DNA from: an uncultured Eubacteriales bacterium
GTDB lineage: Bacteria; Bacillota; Clostridia; Christensenellales; Borkfalkiaceae
Direction: 5' to 3'
Assembly (NCBI GenBank): GCA_949288785.1
Contig: CASELQ010000012.1
Coordinates: forward strand, 53,279 to 117,278
Length of the DNA stretch: 64,000 nucleotides
Shown: one piece after another, positions 15,324 to 24,071 of the stretch
Numbering within the stretch: the first letter of the stretch is position 1
How the letters are laid out: each line of letters opens with the position of its first letter
Notes under the pieces: generated by a model
The model's input: only the letters and a program-made list of their open reading frames with translations
Database searches by the model: none
Told to the model about the DNA's origin: nothing
Position numbers and translations under genes: made by a program

Positions 15324-17477
15324 GTGCAGACGCGCGGTAAAGGAACGCAAAAACTCAATAAAGCCGTAAACTTCCGCCTGCCGCTGTTTATGGCGGCAAG
15401 TCTTGCGCTGGGTATTGCGGGGGCTGTAAATTTTATCTCGGGTAAAATCATTGCGGGCGTGTTGTTCTGTTTTCCCGTGCCCGTTTATGCCGCGGCGTAC
15501 TTGCTGTTTTTTGCGGAGCGGGAGCAATTGCGCCGCGGCATTATTTTAAGTCTTGTCTGCCTGTTGTGCTTTTGCGCGGGTGCGGGCGGCTTGTCTTTGC
15601 AGTTAAAGTTATATGAAAATGCTCGCCGCGGTAATCATATTTACGCGGTTACCGCGTCAGTCAAGGAAAAGACGGTAACGGATTACGGAGGCGTTCTGGT
15701 GATAGACGATATAACTCTTTCCGGAGTTTCGGGCGGGAAATCATATTATAACGCCGCGGTTTACGTTTACGGGGAGTCCCCGGCGGGCGTGGGAGACATG
15801 ATAGAGTTTTCCGCCGCGCTATTAGATAGGGAGCCTTTTTTCGAAAACAGGTTCTCCGCCTCTTATATTGCCGAAAACATAAAATATACCGCAAGCGCGA
15901 ATGCGGCGGACATATCCGTAAAAGAGCACGCGCCCGATATTTTTCAGCGGGTTAACCTGTTTATCGGGGAGGCGCTTTCCTGCGGACTGCCGAAAGAGGA
16001 ATTTGGCGTAGCGTATGCGCTCCTTACAGGCAATTCGGAATTTATGGGCGAACAAACTTTGGAAAACTACCGCAATGCGGGCGTGGCGCACATATTTGCA
16101 GTGTCCGGCCTGCATATAGGTTTTTTTGCCGCGGCGCTTGGTTTTGTACTCAGAAAACTGAGGATGAATAAGTTCGTTACGGCCGCCGCCGTGGTGTGCG
16201 GGTGCGTGTTCTATGCGGGAGTGTGCGGGTTTTCCGCCTCCGCTTTAAGGGCGGTGGTGATGTGCGCGGCGGCATATATGACCTCTTTGTTCGGCGAGAG
16301 GTACGACGGGTTTTCTTCCGTCGGCATTGCCGCCTTTATACTTCTCGTATTTAATCCCGCGCAGCTATATTGCGCGGGGTTCATGCTGTCATTCGGGGCG
16401 GTGCTCGGCATATTGCTGCTTTCCGGGCCGTTTGCGCGGGTTTTTAAATTTCTGCCCGCAAAGCTTGCAAATTCTCTGGGCGCGGTGCTGGGCGCGCAGA
16501 TTGCCTGCATACCGATAAGCCTTATGGCGTTCGGGCAGTTTTCGCTGTTTTCGGTGCTTGCAAACCTCGTGCTGCTGCCGATAACGGGCGTTATATTCGT
16601 TTCCCTTTTTCTTGCGGCGGTGCTTGCGGGAATTTTTGAGCTGCCCGTTCTGCTTTACGCGCATACGTACGTATTGAGATTTGTAAATATGTGCATTTCC
16701 GCAATCGATTATAAATATTTTATAGTCGGCGGAGCGGTGTTCGGAGGTTTTACCGTTTTATATTATGCCGCGTGCGTTACGGCAAGCGGCATAATAAACT
16801 TAAAGCCCAAAGTAAAATGTATTACGGCAATATGCCTGTGCGCGGTGTTCTTATTCGGAACGCTCGCGTTTAACCTTGTAAATGCAACCGGTTGCCTGAT
16901 GTATATAACTTATAACGAAAGATTAAGCGCCGCGCTCATTAAAGAAGGCGGAAGCACCGACCTTATAATTGCAAAGAATTCGGGTTCATTTTCGGTTTCT
17001 TCATTGAAACGGGCGGCAGCCGCCGCAAACACCGAAACGCTTGACGACGTAATCATAATGGGCGAGGCGCCGGACGTGCAGCGCATAGTTTCAGGGTTAG
17101 CGGTGCTGTTTGATTTAAAGAGAGTGTGGTATTACGGCGAGGAGGACCTTATGCTTACCGCGGTTATGAAAAAGTCCTTTCCCGATACCGAGTGCGTTGC
17201 GGCTAAAAATTCGGTGCGCGCCGCTTCACGCGAGTATACTTTTGAGGATAACGGTAAAATTCTTACCTTTTACGAAGGCGAAAGGCTTTCGGCGGTGTTC
17301 GGCGAGACCGCGGGATATTTTGCAGCGGACGCTGATTTTTACATGTGCCTTGCCGCAGAGCGCCCCGAGATAATATCCGCCTTATATAAGCCCGAAAAAG
17401 CGTATTCGTTCGGGTATTCGCCCTACTTTGAAAACGCCGCGGAAAACGGCAATATAGTGATAGATTTAAGGAGCTGA
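15324..17477 (+). CDS. comEC: ComEC/Rec2 family DNA-uptake channel protein
   Basis: About 717 residues from GTG 15324, chosen because AGGGG stands seven bases upstream and the promoter lies just before; ATG at 15306 is the alternative. The order is an N-terminal DUF4131-like membrane region, then the ComEC/Rec2 competence domain with many membrane helices and the motif FAVSGLHIG. A C-terminal soluble part of ~200 residues follows. In ComEC the last part is normally a metallo-beta-lactamase-like domain with an HxHxDH motif; no such motif is present, so that domain is degenerate or replaced. The protein would form the inner-membrane channel for single-stranded DNA import. No other competence gene is in the window. 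holA follows, a common neighbour. Confidence 0.85.
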   Translation: MQTRGKGTQKLNKAVNFRLPLFMAASLALGIAGAVNFISGKIIAGVLFCFPVPVYAAAYLLFFAEREQLRRGIILSLVCLLCFCAGAGGLSLQLKLYENARRGNHIYAVTASVKEKTVTDYGGVLVIDDITLSGVSGGKSYYNAAVYVYGESPAGVGDMIEFSAALLDREPFFENRFSASYIAENIKYTASANAADISVKEHAPDIFQRVNLFIGEALSCGLPKEEFGVAYALLTGNSEFMGEQTLENYRNAGVAHIFAVSGLHIGFFAAALGFVLRKLRMNKFVTAAAVVCGCVFYAGVCGFSASALRAVVMCAAAYMTSLFGERYDGFSSVGIAAFILLVFNPAQLYCAGFMLSFGAVLGILLLSGPFARVFKFLPAKLANSLGAVLGAQIACIPISLMAFGQFSLFSVLANLVLLPITGVIFVSLFLAAVLAGIFELPVLLYAHTYVLRFVNMCISAIDYKYFIVGGAVFGGFTVLYYAACVTASGIINLKPKVKCITAICLCAVFLFGTLAFNLVNATGCLMYITYNERLSAALIKEGGSTDLIIAKNSGSFSVSSLKRAAAAANTETLDDVIIMGEAPDVQRIVSGLAVLFDLKRVWYYGEEDLMLTAVMKKSFPDTECVAAKNSVRAASREYTFEDNGKILTFYEGERLSAVFGETAGYFAADADFYMCLAAERPEIISALYKPEKAYSFGYSPYFENAAENGNIVIDLRS

Positions 17478-17644
17478 GCCGCCGGCGTTTTTGTGCCTTC
17501 GGGAATTATTTCCCGCGATTGCCGTCTGCCACTCTGACAAAGTATAATAAGGCGTAAAAAAATTTTTTTAATAAAAGAGAAGGAATTTTATTTTGTTGCA
17601 AAATAAAATAAAAGGTGTTAAAATGTATAAGAGGGAGTTTGGTC

Positions 17645-18610
17645 TTGAAGTTCACGGAGTTTAAAAAAGGGCTTTCGGAAGGCAAAAAATTTCCGGTTTA
17701 TATCATAGAAGGGGAGGACGCGTATTTCAGGGAAAGCGCGGTTTCTCTGCTGAAAAGCGCCCTTGTTTCGGAGCCCGAACTCAACCTTTCGGTGTTTGAC
17801 GGGGCGGGGCTGGATCCCGACAAATTTTCTTCCGCGCTTTACTCTTATCCGTTCATGAGCGAAAGCCGCCTTACGGTGGTGCGGGAATTTTATCCCAAGG
17901 CGGATTTTTTTAAAAAGCGGCTCAAAGATTTTGCCGAACATCCGCCGGAAGGATCGGTGCTTGCCGTTGTAAACGAAAAACCGTCCGAAACGCTTAAAAA
18001 ATTCACGGCGGCGTGCTCGGTAGATTGCGGCAAAGCGGATATTTCCGTTATAGTAAAGTGGATAAAGGCAAAGTGCCTGTCGGAAGGCACGGAGGCGGAG
18101 GACTCCGCCGCAAGGCTTTTGGCGGAGTTTTGCCTTTCGGATATGACGCGGGTAAAGAGCGAAACGGAAAAACTGATTGCTTTTAAAGGTAAAGGCAAAA
18201 CCATTACGGCGGAGGACGTTAAGGAAAACGTTTCCCGCGGAACCGATTATAAGATTTATGAGATGACCGAGGCATTGGGGAAAAAGAACCCCGCCGCCGC
18301 GCTGGAAACGGTAAAGGATCTTTTAAGCAAGGGCGAAACGCCGCAGCGGCTCATCGTTTATATGTATAACTATTTCCGGCGGCTTTTGCATATATCGATA
18401 GCGAACGGCAGCCTGTCGGATAAGGCAAGGCTGCTCGGCGTAAAAGAATATGCTGCAAAGAAGTCCGCCGAGCAGGCACGGCTGTTTTCAAAGCGCGCGT
18501 TGAAGAGCGCGGTGGACGCGCTTGCCGACGCGGACTTTTGCATAAAGAGCGGCAAAGCGGAAGAGAGCGAGATGTTCTGGATAACGCTTTTTAAGATAAT
18601 GACCGCCTGA
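17645..18610 (+). CDS. holA: DNA polymerase III delta subunit
   Basis: A 321-residue protein starting at TTG 17645, chosen because GGGAG lies seven bases upstream and the next residues KFTEFKKGL begin the family alignment. The N-terminal AAA-fold segment shows VYIIEGEDAYFRESAV. The central DMTRVKSETEKLIAF and the IYEMTEALGKKNPAAALETV block are typical of HolA, the clamp-loader subunit that opens the beta clamp. It lies downstream of comEC, as in many Clostridia. Length is normal. It is a cytoplasmic replication protein. Confidence 0.88.
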   Translation: MKFTEFKKGLSEGKKFPVYIIEGEDAYFRESAVSLLKSALVSEPELNLSVFDGAGLDPDKFSSALYSYPFMSESRLTVVREFYPKADFFKKRLKDFAEHPPEGSVLAVVNEKPSETLKKFTAACSVDCGKADISVIVKWIKAKCLSEGTEAEDSAARLLAEFCLSDMTRVKSETEKLIAFKGKGKTITAEDVKENVSRGTDYKIYEMTEALGKKNPAAALETVKDLLSKGETPQRLIVYMYNYFRRLLHISIANGSLSDKARLLGVKEYAAKKSAEQARLFSKRALKSAVDALADADFCIKSGKAEESEMFWITLFKIMTA

Positions 18611-18687
18611 CGGCGCGGCATTTCGGCGAGCGGGTGCACGGCGTGCCGTAAGGGCGCATACAAGAAAGCAGAAGAGGAGCGTTTTAT

Positions 18688-19518
18688 ATGAATATAGGTG
18701 AAAGAGTATCCGGGGTGTGGAACAGTTTTATTAACGTACCGGAAAGCGCCATAGCCATGATAACGTGCGCGATAATTTTTTCCGTAATGTATTTTTTTCT
18801 GTTGCGGTTTCTGATAAACAACAACGCCGTGTGGCTGGCGGTGATATTCGTGTTTGCGGTCATACTGGGCGCGGCGGTGGTGGCGTTCACGCCGAGCCTT
18901 ACCGGCGGAACGTTTATCCTGGTGCCGGCGGTGTTCGTGCTGGTGGTGATAATTCTTTACGCCACCGAGATAAAGCGCATGATTTGGGCGTATAAGAACC
19001 TTAAACTTTTGGAAGTGAAGCACAGCGCCAGCCATTCGATTGACGATGAAAAGACGGAGAACTGCATTTCCGAGATCGTAAAGGCGCTTCAGAACATGTC
19101 CAAGAAGAACACGGGCGCCATAATAGTGCTTGCCGCGGGGGAGATACCCGGGCAGATCATTGACAGCGGAATAAAACTCGAAAGCGATATTTCCAGCGAG
19201 CTTATAGAGAGCGTATTTTTCCCCAACACCCCCCTTCACGACGGGGCGATGATGATAAGCGGGACCAAGATACTTGCGGCGGGATGTTTTCTGCCCCTTT
19301 CGCATAACGACAATATTCCCAAGGATCTGGGAACCCGCCACAGGGCGGGGATAGGCATAACCGAGACCATAGACGTGGTGTCTTTGATAGTTTCGGAGGA
19401 AACGGGGGTCATATCCATAGCCCGTGCGGGCAAGATCACCCGCTATGCGGACGCGGATATGCTGAGAAAAACGCTCAATAAGTATTACTGGCAGGAATTG
19501 GAGAGCGCAAGGAGATGA
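18688..19518 (+). CDS. cdaA: diadenylate cyclase CdaA
   Basis: A 276-residue membrane enzyme that makes cyclic di-AMP from two ATP. Three hydrophobic segments (about residues 22-42, 46-68 and 72-92) precede a DisA_N catalytic domain. The active-site motifs are DGA at 185-187 (LHDGAMMI) and RHR at 217-219 (GTRHRAGIG). The usual partner gene cdaR does not follow; instead a 43-codon gene for a small membrane protein overlaps the ribosome site at its end. Cyclic di-AMP controls potassium and osmolyte balance and wall integrity in Bacillota. The call is firm. Confidence 0.95.
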   Translation: MNIGERVSGVWNSFINVPESAIAMITCAIIFSVMYFFLLRFLINNNAVWLAVIFVFAVILGAAVVAFTPSLTGGTFILVPAVFVLVVIILYATEIKRMIWAYKNLKLLEVKHSASHSIDDEKTENCISEIVKALQNMSKKNTGAIIVLAAGEIPGQIIDSGIKLESDISSELIESVFFPNTPLHDGAMMISGTKILAAGCFLPLSHNDNIPKDLGTRHRAGIGITETIDVVSLIVSEETGVISIARAGKITRYADADMLRKTLNKYYWQELESARR

Positions 19519-19520
19519 GT

Positions 19521-19652
19521 ATGGATAACAAGAACAATCAGCCCTTTTCCGAAACGGGAGAAAGCAGGGCGAAAAAAGTATGGAAGGGCATAGGCTTAGG
19601 CGCGCTTTCGGTGGCGCTGGCGCTTATAACCGTGCTTATAATAAATATGTAA
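19521..19652 (+). CDS. small single-pass membrane protein behind cdaA
   Basis: A 43-residue ORF. The start ATG at 19521 has AAGGAG six bases upstream, formed by the last codons of cdaA; the ATG at 19515 is too close to that site. The first ~22 residues are polar and basic near the end (ESRAKKVWK), followed by one hydrophobic stretch of about 18 residues (LGALSVALALITVLII) and the end NM. A single membrane helix with the N-terminus in the cytoplasm is likely. It sits where cdaR is normally found and may modulate CdaA, which is pure inference. I do not recognise the family. Confidence 0.65.
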   Translation: MDNKNNQPFSETGESRAKKVWKGIGLGALSVALALITVLIINM

Positions 19653-19665
19653 TGCAGGCGGAGTT

Positions 19666-20892
19666 ATGGTAAAGACAGGTATTGTTCCGGCAAAGATAAT
19701 GCTTCCCGCCGTCTCTGACATGACGGCTTGGGCGTGCGTGGCGTGCGATCAGTTCACGAGCGAGTCCGAATATTGGACGCAGTTGGAAAAACAAGTTAGC
19801 GGCAAACCTTCCGCGCTCTCCCTGGTGCTGCCCGAAATATATCTCGGCAGCGGGCAGGGCGAAAAGATAGCCGCTATCAACCGCAATATGGAAAATTATC
19901 TTGCGGGCGGGATCTTTCGTACGTTGCCCGAGGGGTTTATCCTCACCGTGCGGTCCACCCCTTACGTAAAGCGGCGGATAGGGCTTGTGGGCGCGGTGGA
20001 TTTGGAAGAATACGATTACGCAAAAAATTCATCCGCGTTGGTGCGCGCCACCGAAGGCACGATAGAGGAGCGTATCCCGCCCCGCCTTGAAATACGCAAA
20101 AACGCGCCCATGGAATTTTCGCATATCATGGTATTGTTCGACGATGAAAAGCGTGAAATAACCGAGCGGCTGTATGAGGAGCGGAACAGGTTTGAAAAAC
20201 TTTACGACTTTGACCTCAATATGAACGGCGGGCATATCGAAGGATATTTTATCCCCGCGGATACGGGCGTGCAGCAGCGGTTTTCCGCATTGCTTGACGA
20301 GGAGCGGCTGATAAAAAAATACGGCAAAGCGGATAAATTTGCCTTTGCCGTGGGGGACGGGAATCATTCTCTCGCCACCGCAAAGGCGCATTGGAACAGG
20401 ATAAAAGAGGGGCTGCCGCAGAGTGAGCGCGTAAATCACCCCGCCCGCTATGCCCTGGCGGAGTTTGTGAATATTTACGACGATGGTATTTATTTCGAGC
20501 CGATATATCGGCTGGTAACGGGCGTGAACGCGCGAGATTTTGCCGAAGGGCTTAAAAAAGCGCAAGGCTGTTTTGAAATACTTTTGTACGGCGATAAAAT
20601 AAAGGTGTCCGGCGGCGGAGATTTGCCTGCGTCTATCTCGGCGGCGGACGGGTATATAGAAAAATATATAAGAGCTCACGGCGGCGCTGTGGATTATATT
20701 CACGGAGAAGAAAACCTTGCCGCCCTTATAAAGGGCGGAACCGCCGCAGGCGTGATTTTCGAAAAACTTGACAAGAGCAAATTATTCAAATACGTATCCG
20801 ATCACGGCGCCCTGCCGAGGAAGACCTTTTCCATGGGCGAGGGCGTGGAAAAAAGATATTATCTGGAAGGAAGAAGAATAACCAATGATTAA
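19666..20892 (+). CDS. DUF1015 family protein
   Basis: A 408-residue protein recognised as DUF1015 from its N-terminal segment (CDQFTSESEYW) and the characteristic FAVGDGNHSLATAKAHW near residue 225-240. The family is widespread, cytoplasmic and uncharacterised; it has been compared loosely with SerC-linked loci. Here it starts 13 bases after the small membrane protein gene and overlaps aspartate kinase by eight bases, so it is part of the cdaA-lysC transcription unit. No further function can be given from sequence. Confidence 0.85.
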   Translation: MVKTGIVPAKIMLPAVSDMTAWACVACDQFTSESEYWTQLEKQVSGKPSALSLVLPEIYLGSGQGEKIAAINRNMENYLAGGIFRTLPEGFILTVRSTPYVKRRIGLVGAVDLEEYDYAKNSSALVRATEGTIEERIPPRLEIRKNAPMEFSHIMVLFDDEKREITERLYEERNRFEKLYDFDLNMNGGHIEGYFIPADTGVQQRFSALLDEERLIKKYGKADKFAFAVGDGNHSLATAKAHWNRIKEGLPQSERVNHPARYALAEFVNIYDDGIYFEPIYRLVTGVNARDFAEGLKKAQGCFEILLYGDKIKVSGGGDLPASISAADGYIEKYIRAHGGAVDYIHGEENLAALIKGGTAAGVIFEKLDKSKLFKYVSDHGALPRKTFSMGEGVEKRYYLEGRRITND

Positions 20893-22207
20893 AGTGTGTA
20901 AGTTCGGCGGCACGTCCATGGCGGACGCGGCTGCCATAAGAAAGGTAAAAGACATTGTTTCGGCAGACGATTCCAGGCGGTACATAGTGGTTTCCGCCCC
21001 GGGAAAACGCAACAAAAACGACATAAAGATAACCGATACTCTTTACGCCTGTTACGATGAGGCGGTCAAGGTCGGTACTTGTAAAAAGAAGTTTGCGCTT
21101 ATCAGAGAGCGGTTTACCGAAATCGTGCGCGATTTGGGGCTTTCCATAGACATAAACGCCGTGCTCGACCGAACGGAAAAAGAGATAGACGAGCAGAGGA
21201 GCGCGGACTTTGCCGCCTCCCGCGGGGAATATCTTTCCGCGGTGGTGATGGCGGAATTTTTAGGCTATGAGTTTGTTGACGCAAGCGAGATGATTTTGTT
21301 CGACAGCCGCGGCAGGCTTAATTCCGAATATACCGACGATATGGTAAAAAGCCGCCTTTCAGGCATCGAGCACGCGGTCATTCCGGGGTTTTACGGCAAA
21401 AACTACGGCGGCAGCATAAAGACCTTTTCGCGCGGGGGCAGCGATATAACCGGTTCCATAATAGCTCGCGGGGTAGGCGCGGACCTTTACGAGAACTGGA
21501 CGGACGTGAGCGGTTTTCTGGTGTGCGATCCCCGTATCGTGCCGGAGGCAAAAACCATTTCGCAGATAACCTATAAAGAGTTGAGAGAACTTTCGTATAT
21601 GGGTGCGTCCGTCCTTCATTCGGAGGCGATTTTCCCCGTGATGAAGGGTAAGATACCCATAAACATAAAGAACACCTTCCGCCCGGAAGACAAGGGCACC
21701 ATGATTGTGCCCAACGAAAAATATGAGGCGAAAGAGGCGGAAGAGGTGATAACGGGCATAGCGGGCAAGAAAGATTTTACCGTTATATTCATAGAAAAAT
21801 CGCTCATGAATTCCGAAGTGGGTTTTATACGGCGTGTGCTTTCCGTAATAGAGCATCACGGGCTGAGGGTGGAGCATCTTCCCTCGGGCATAGACACGCT
21901 TTCGGTGGTGGTTGCCTCCGACCAATTGAAAGGCGGGGTGCTGGGAGACGTTATAAACGAGATACGCGAAAGCGTAAGCCCCGATTACGTGCACGTTATA
22001 GAGAATATATCGGTAATAGCCACCGTGGGGCACGGTATGGCGCGCCGCCCGGGTACTGCCGCGACGTTGTTTACCGCGCTTGCGGATGCGGGTATAAATA
22101 TCCGCATGATAGACCAGGGTTCGAGCGAACTTAACATAATAGTGGGCGTTGCCAACGACGATTATGAAAAGTGCATCCGCGCCATCTATAATGCGTTTAT
22201 AAAATAG
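20885..22207 (+). CDS. lysC: aspartate kinase
   Basis: A 440-residue protein. The N-terminal KFGGTSMAD is the kinase substrate loop, and KTFSRGGSDITGSIIARGV is the ATP/aspartate site. The C-terminal ~150 residues hold two ACT domains (IFIEKSLMNSEVGFIRRVL, and IATVGHGMARRPGTAATLFTAL with INIRMIDQGSSELN) for feedback control by lysine or threonine. The reaction is aspartate plus ATP to aspartyl phosphate, the first step of the lysine, methionine and threonine pathway. It overlaps the DUF1015 gene by eight bases. Length is typical of single-function class enzymes. Confidence 0.95.
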   Translation: MIKVCKFGGTSMADAAAIRKVKDIVSADDSRRYIVVSAPGKRNKNDIKITDTLYACYDEAVKVGTCKKKFALIRERFTEIVRDLGLSIDINAVLDRTEKEIDEQRSADFAASRGEYLSAVVMAEFLGYEFVDASEMILFDSRGRLNSEYTDDMVKSRLSGIEHAVIPGFYGKNYGGSIKTFSRGGSDITGSIIARGVGADLYENWTDVSGFLVCDPRIVPEAKTISQITYKELRELSYMGASVLHSEAIFPVMKGKIPINIKNTFRPEDKGTMIVPNEKYEAKEAEEVITGIAGKKDFTVIFIEKSLMNSEVGFIRRVLSVIEHHGLRVEHLPSGIDTLSVVVASDQLKGGVLGDVINEIRESVSPDYVHVIENISVIATVGHGMARRPGTAATLFTALADAGINIRMIDQGSSELNIIVGVANDDYEKCIRAIYNAFIK

Positions 22208-22224
22208 TTTGCGGGCGGAGGACA

Positions 22225-22305
22225 ATGATAAGGCGGAAAGATGACGAAAGGGTAAAAAAGTTCAACGTGCCAAAGCGTTCGGGGGAGCGCTCGGCGTGTA
22301 GATAA
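22225..22305 (+). CDS. possible 26-residue basic peptide
   Basis: An ATG preceded by GGAGGACA opens a 26-codon frame encoding a very basic peptide (begins MIRRKDDERVKK). It sits between lysC and the malic enzyme gene. It may be a chance frame; the only supports are the good ribosome site and the gene-to-gene position. Confidence 0.25.
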   Translation: MIRRKDDERVKKFNVPKRSGERSACR

Positions 22306-22329
22306 TAAATAAAAGGAGTTAAGAGAAGT

Positions 22330-23511
22330 ATGGATTACGCAAAAGAATCATTGAAACTGCACGGGCAGTGGAAGGGGAAACTGGAAACGGTGCCCAAGGT
22401 CAAGGTGGAGAATAAGGAGGACCTTTCGCTGGCTTATACGCCCGGCGTTGCCGCGCCCTGCCTTGCCATTAAGGAAGATTATAACAAGTCGTTCGAGCTG
22501 ACGGGAAGGGGCAACCTCGTGGCGGTTATAACGGACGGTACCGCCGTTCTGGGGCTGGGGGACATAGGTCCCGAAGCGGGCATGCCCGTTATGGAAGGCA
22601 AATGCGTGCTTTTTAAAACGTTCGGCGGGGTGGACGCGGTGCCCGTCTGCATAAGGAGCAAGGATACGGACGAGATAGTTAACACAATAAAGAACATTGC
22701 CGGAAGTTTCGGCGGCATCAACTTAGAGGATATTTCCGCGCCGCGCTGTTTCGAGATAGAAAACCGGCTTATAGCCGACCCGGAAGTAGACATACCCGTG
22801 TTTCACGACGATCAGCACGGCACCGCCGTGGTGTGCGTTGCCGCCGCGATAAACGCGCTTAAACTGGTGGGCAAGAAATGGGAGGACGTAACCGTAGTAT
22901 TCAGCGGCGCGGGCGCCGCGGGAGAGGCCATTGCAAAGCTTATGATTTCCATGGGCGCGAAAGATATAATCATGTGCGACAGGAAGGGCATAATCTATAA
23001 GGGCAGGCAGGAAGGGATGAATCCCGAAAAAGAAAAGATAGCGGAATATACCAACAAAGGTATGCGCAAAGGCGCTCTTGCGGACGCGGTGAAAGGCGCC
23101 GATATATTCGTGGGCGTAAGTTCGCCGGGCGTGCTTACGGGCGATATGGTAAAGACCATGAACGCGGGCGCAATAGTCATGCCCATGGCTAACCCCGTGC
23201 CGGAAATCATGCCGGACGAGGCGCTTAAAGCGGGCGCTGCGGTAGTGGGCACCGGCAGGAGCGACTTCCCCAACCAGATAAACAACGTGCTGGCTTTCCC
23301 GGGGATATTCCGCGGCGCGCTCGATTGCAGGGCAACGGTAATCAACGAAGAGATGAAAAAGGCGGCGGCTTTCGCGATAGCATCGCTCATCACGGAAGAC
23401 GAGCTGAAACCCGATTATATCATTCCTTCGCCCTTCGATAAGAGGGTTGCCCCCGCGGTGGCAAAAGCCGTAAAAGAAGCTGCCGTTAAAACGGGCGTAA
23501 ACAGGATATGA
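22330..23511 (+). CDS. NAD(P)-dependent malic enzyme
   Basis: A 393-residue enzyme that converts malate to pyruvate and CO2. The N-terminal LAYTPGVAAPC and the VFHDDQHGTAVV motif belong to the malic domain, and VFSGAGAAGEAIAKLM is the nucleotide-binding loop. It is the short single-domain form without a phosphotransacetylase tail. AAGGAG precedes the ATG. The stop overlaps the start of the MGMT gene (ATGA). In an anaerobe it links C4 acids with pyruvate. The cofactor preference is not decided here. Confidence 0.93.
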   Translation: MDYAKESLKLHGQWKGKLETVPKVKVENKEDLSLAYTPGVAAPCLAIKEDYNKSFELTGRGNLVAVITDGTAVLGLGDIGPEAGMPVMEGKCVLFKTFGGVDAVPVCIRSKDTDEIVNTIKNIAGSFGGINLEDISAPRCFEIENRLIADPEVDIPVFHDDQHGTAVVCVAAAINALKLVGKKWEDVTVVFSGAGAAGEAIAKLMISMGAKDIIMCDRKGIIYKGRQEGMNPEKEKIAEYTNKGMRKGALADAVKGADIFVGVSSPGVLTGDMVKTMNAGAIVMPMANPVPEIMPDEALKAGAAVVGTGRSDFPNQINNVLAFPGIFRGALDCRATVINEEMKKAAAFAIASLITEDELKPDYIIPSPFDKRVAPAVAKAVKEAAVKTGVNRI

Positions 23512-23810
23512 AAGAAGGGTTTTTTACACGCGTATACGAAGTGGTAAAAAGCGTGCCTGCGGGCAAAGTAATTACATACGGAAGGGTGGCGGAAATACTC
23601 GGCTGCCCGCGAATGGCCCGCCAGGTGGGCTGGGCACTGCACGTAAATCCCGAGCCGGGCGTAATACCCTGCCACCGCGTGGTGAATAAGGCGGGGGAGG
23701 TAAGCAAGGCGTTTGCATTCGGCGGGGAAAACCGCCAGCGCGCGCTTTTGCTGGAAGAAGGCGTAACTTTCGATGAAAAAGGGCGTGTAAAACCTTGCTT
23801 TTTCGTTTAG
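23508..23810 (+). CDS. methylated-DNA-[protein]-cysteine S-methyltransferase, short form
   Basis: A 100-residue protein containing only the C-terminal DNA-binding/alkyl-transfer domain. The motif PCHR with the acceptor Cys55 is intact (GVIPCHRVVN), so it is an MGMT-type suicide repair protein and not an alkyltransferase-like protein, in which Cys is replaced. The DNA-binding arginine segment (YGRVAEILGCPRMARQVGWAL) is also present. It is start-stop coupled to the malic enzyme gene. It directly repairs O6-alkylguanine. Its 3' end contains the promoter of tRNA-Pro. Confidence 0.88.
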   Translation: MKEGFFTRVYEVVKSVPAGKVITYGRVAEILGCPRMARQVGWALHVNPEPGVIPCHRVVNKAGEVSKAFAFGGENRQRALLLEEGVTFDEKGRVKPCFFV

Positions 23811-23823
23811 AAAATTATATAAT
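23795..23823 (+). promoter_or_regulatory. tRNA-Pro promoter
   Basis: TTGCTT (23795-23800) and TATAAT (23818-23823) with a 17-bp spacer, overlapping the end of the MGMT gene. Confidence 0.7.
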
Positions 23824-23854
23824 AATAAAGCGTCGGCATAAAGCCCGCGCTTAT

Positions 23855-23930
23855 CGGGGTGTAGCGCAGTTGGTAGCGCGCCTGGTTCGGGACCAGGAGG
23901 TCATGGGTTCAAGTCCCGTCACTCCGACCA
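23855..23930 (+). tRNA. tRNA-Pro (anticodon CGG)
   Basis: A complete cloverleaf beginning CGGGGTGTAGCGCAG, with anticodon loop TTCGGGA (CGG), T-loop GTTCAAGTC and encoded CCA. The acceptor stem pairs over seven bases with one G-U. It reads codon CCG. Confidence 0.95.
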
Positions 23931-24071
23931 TTACGCGCCCTACGGGTGCAGAATAATACTTTTGCCGCCACCGGGCGGCGGAATGCGTAAGGCATTCTTA
24001 TTTGCGGCGTCAGGTTCAGCCGCGGGTAAGCGTGCCCTTTTTTAATGAACAACTGTTACGGGAGAAGTACA

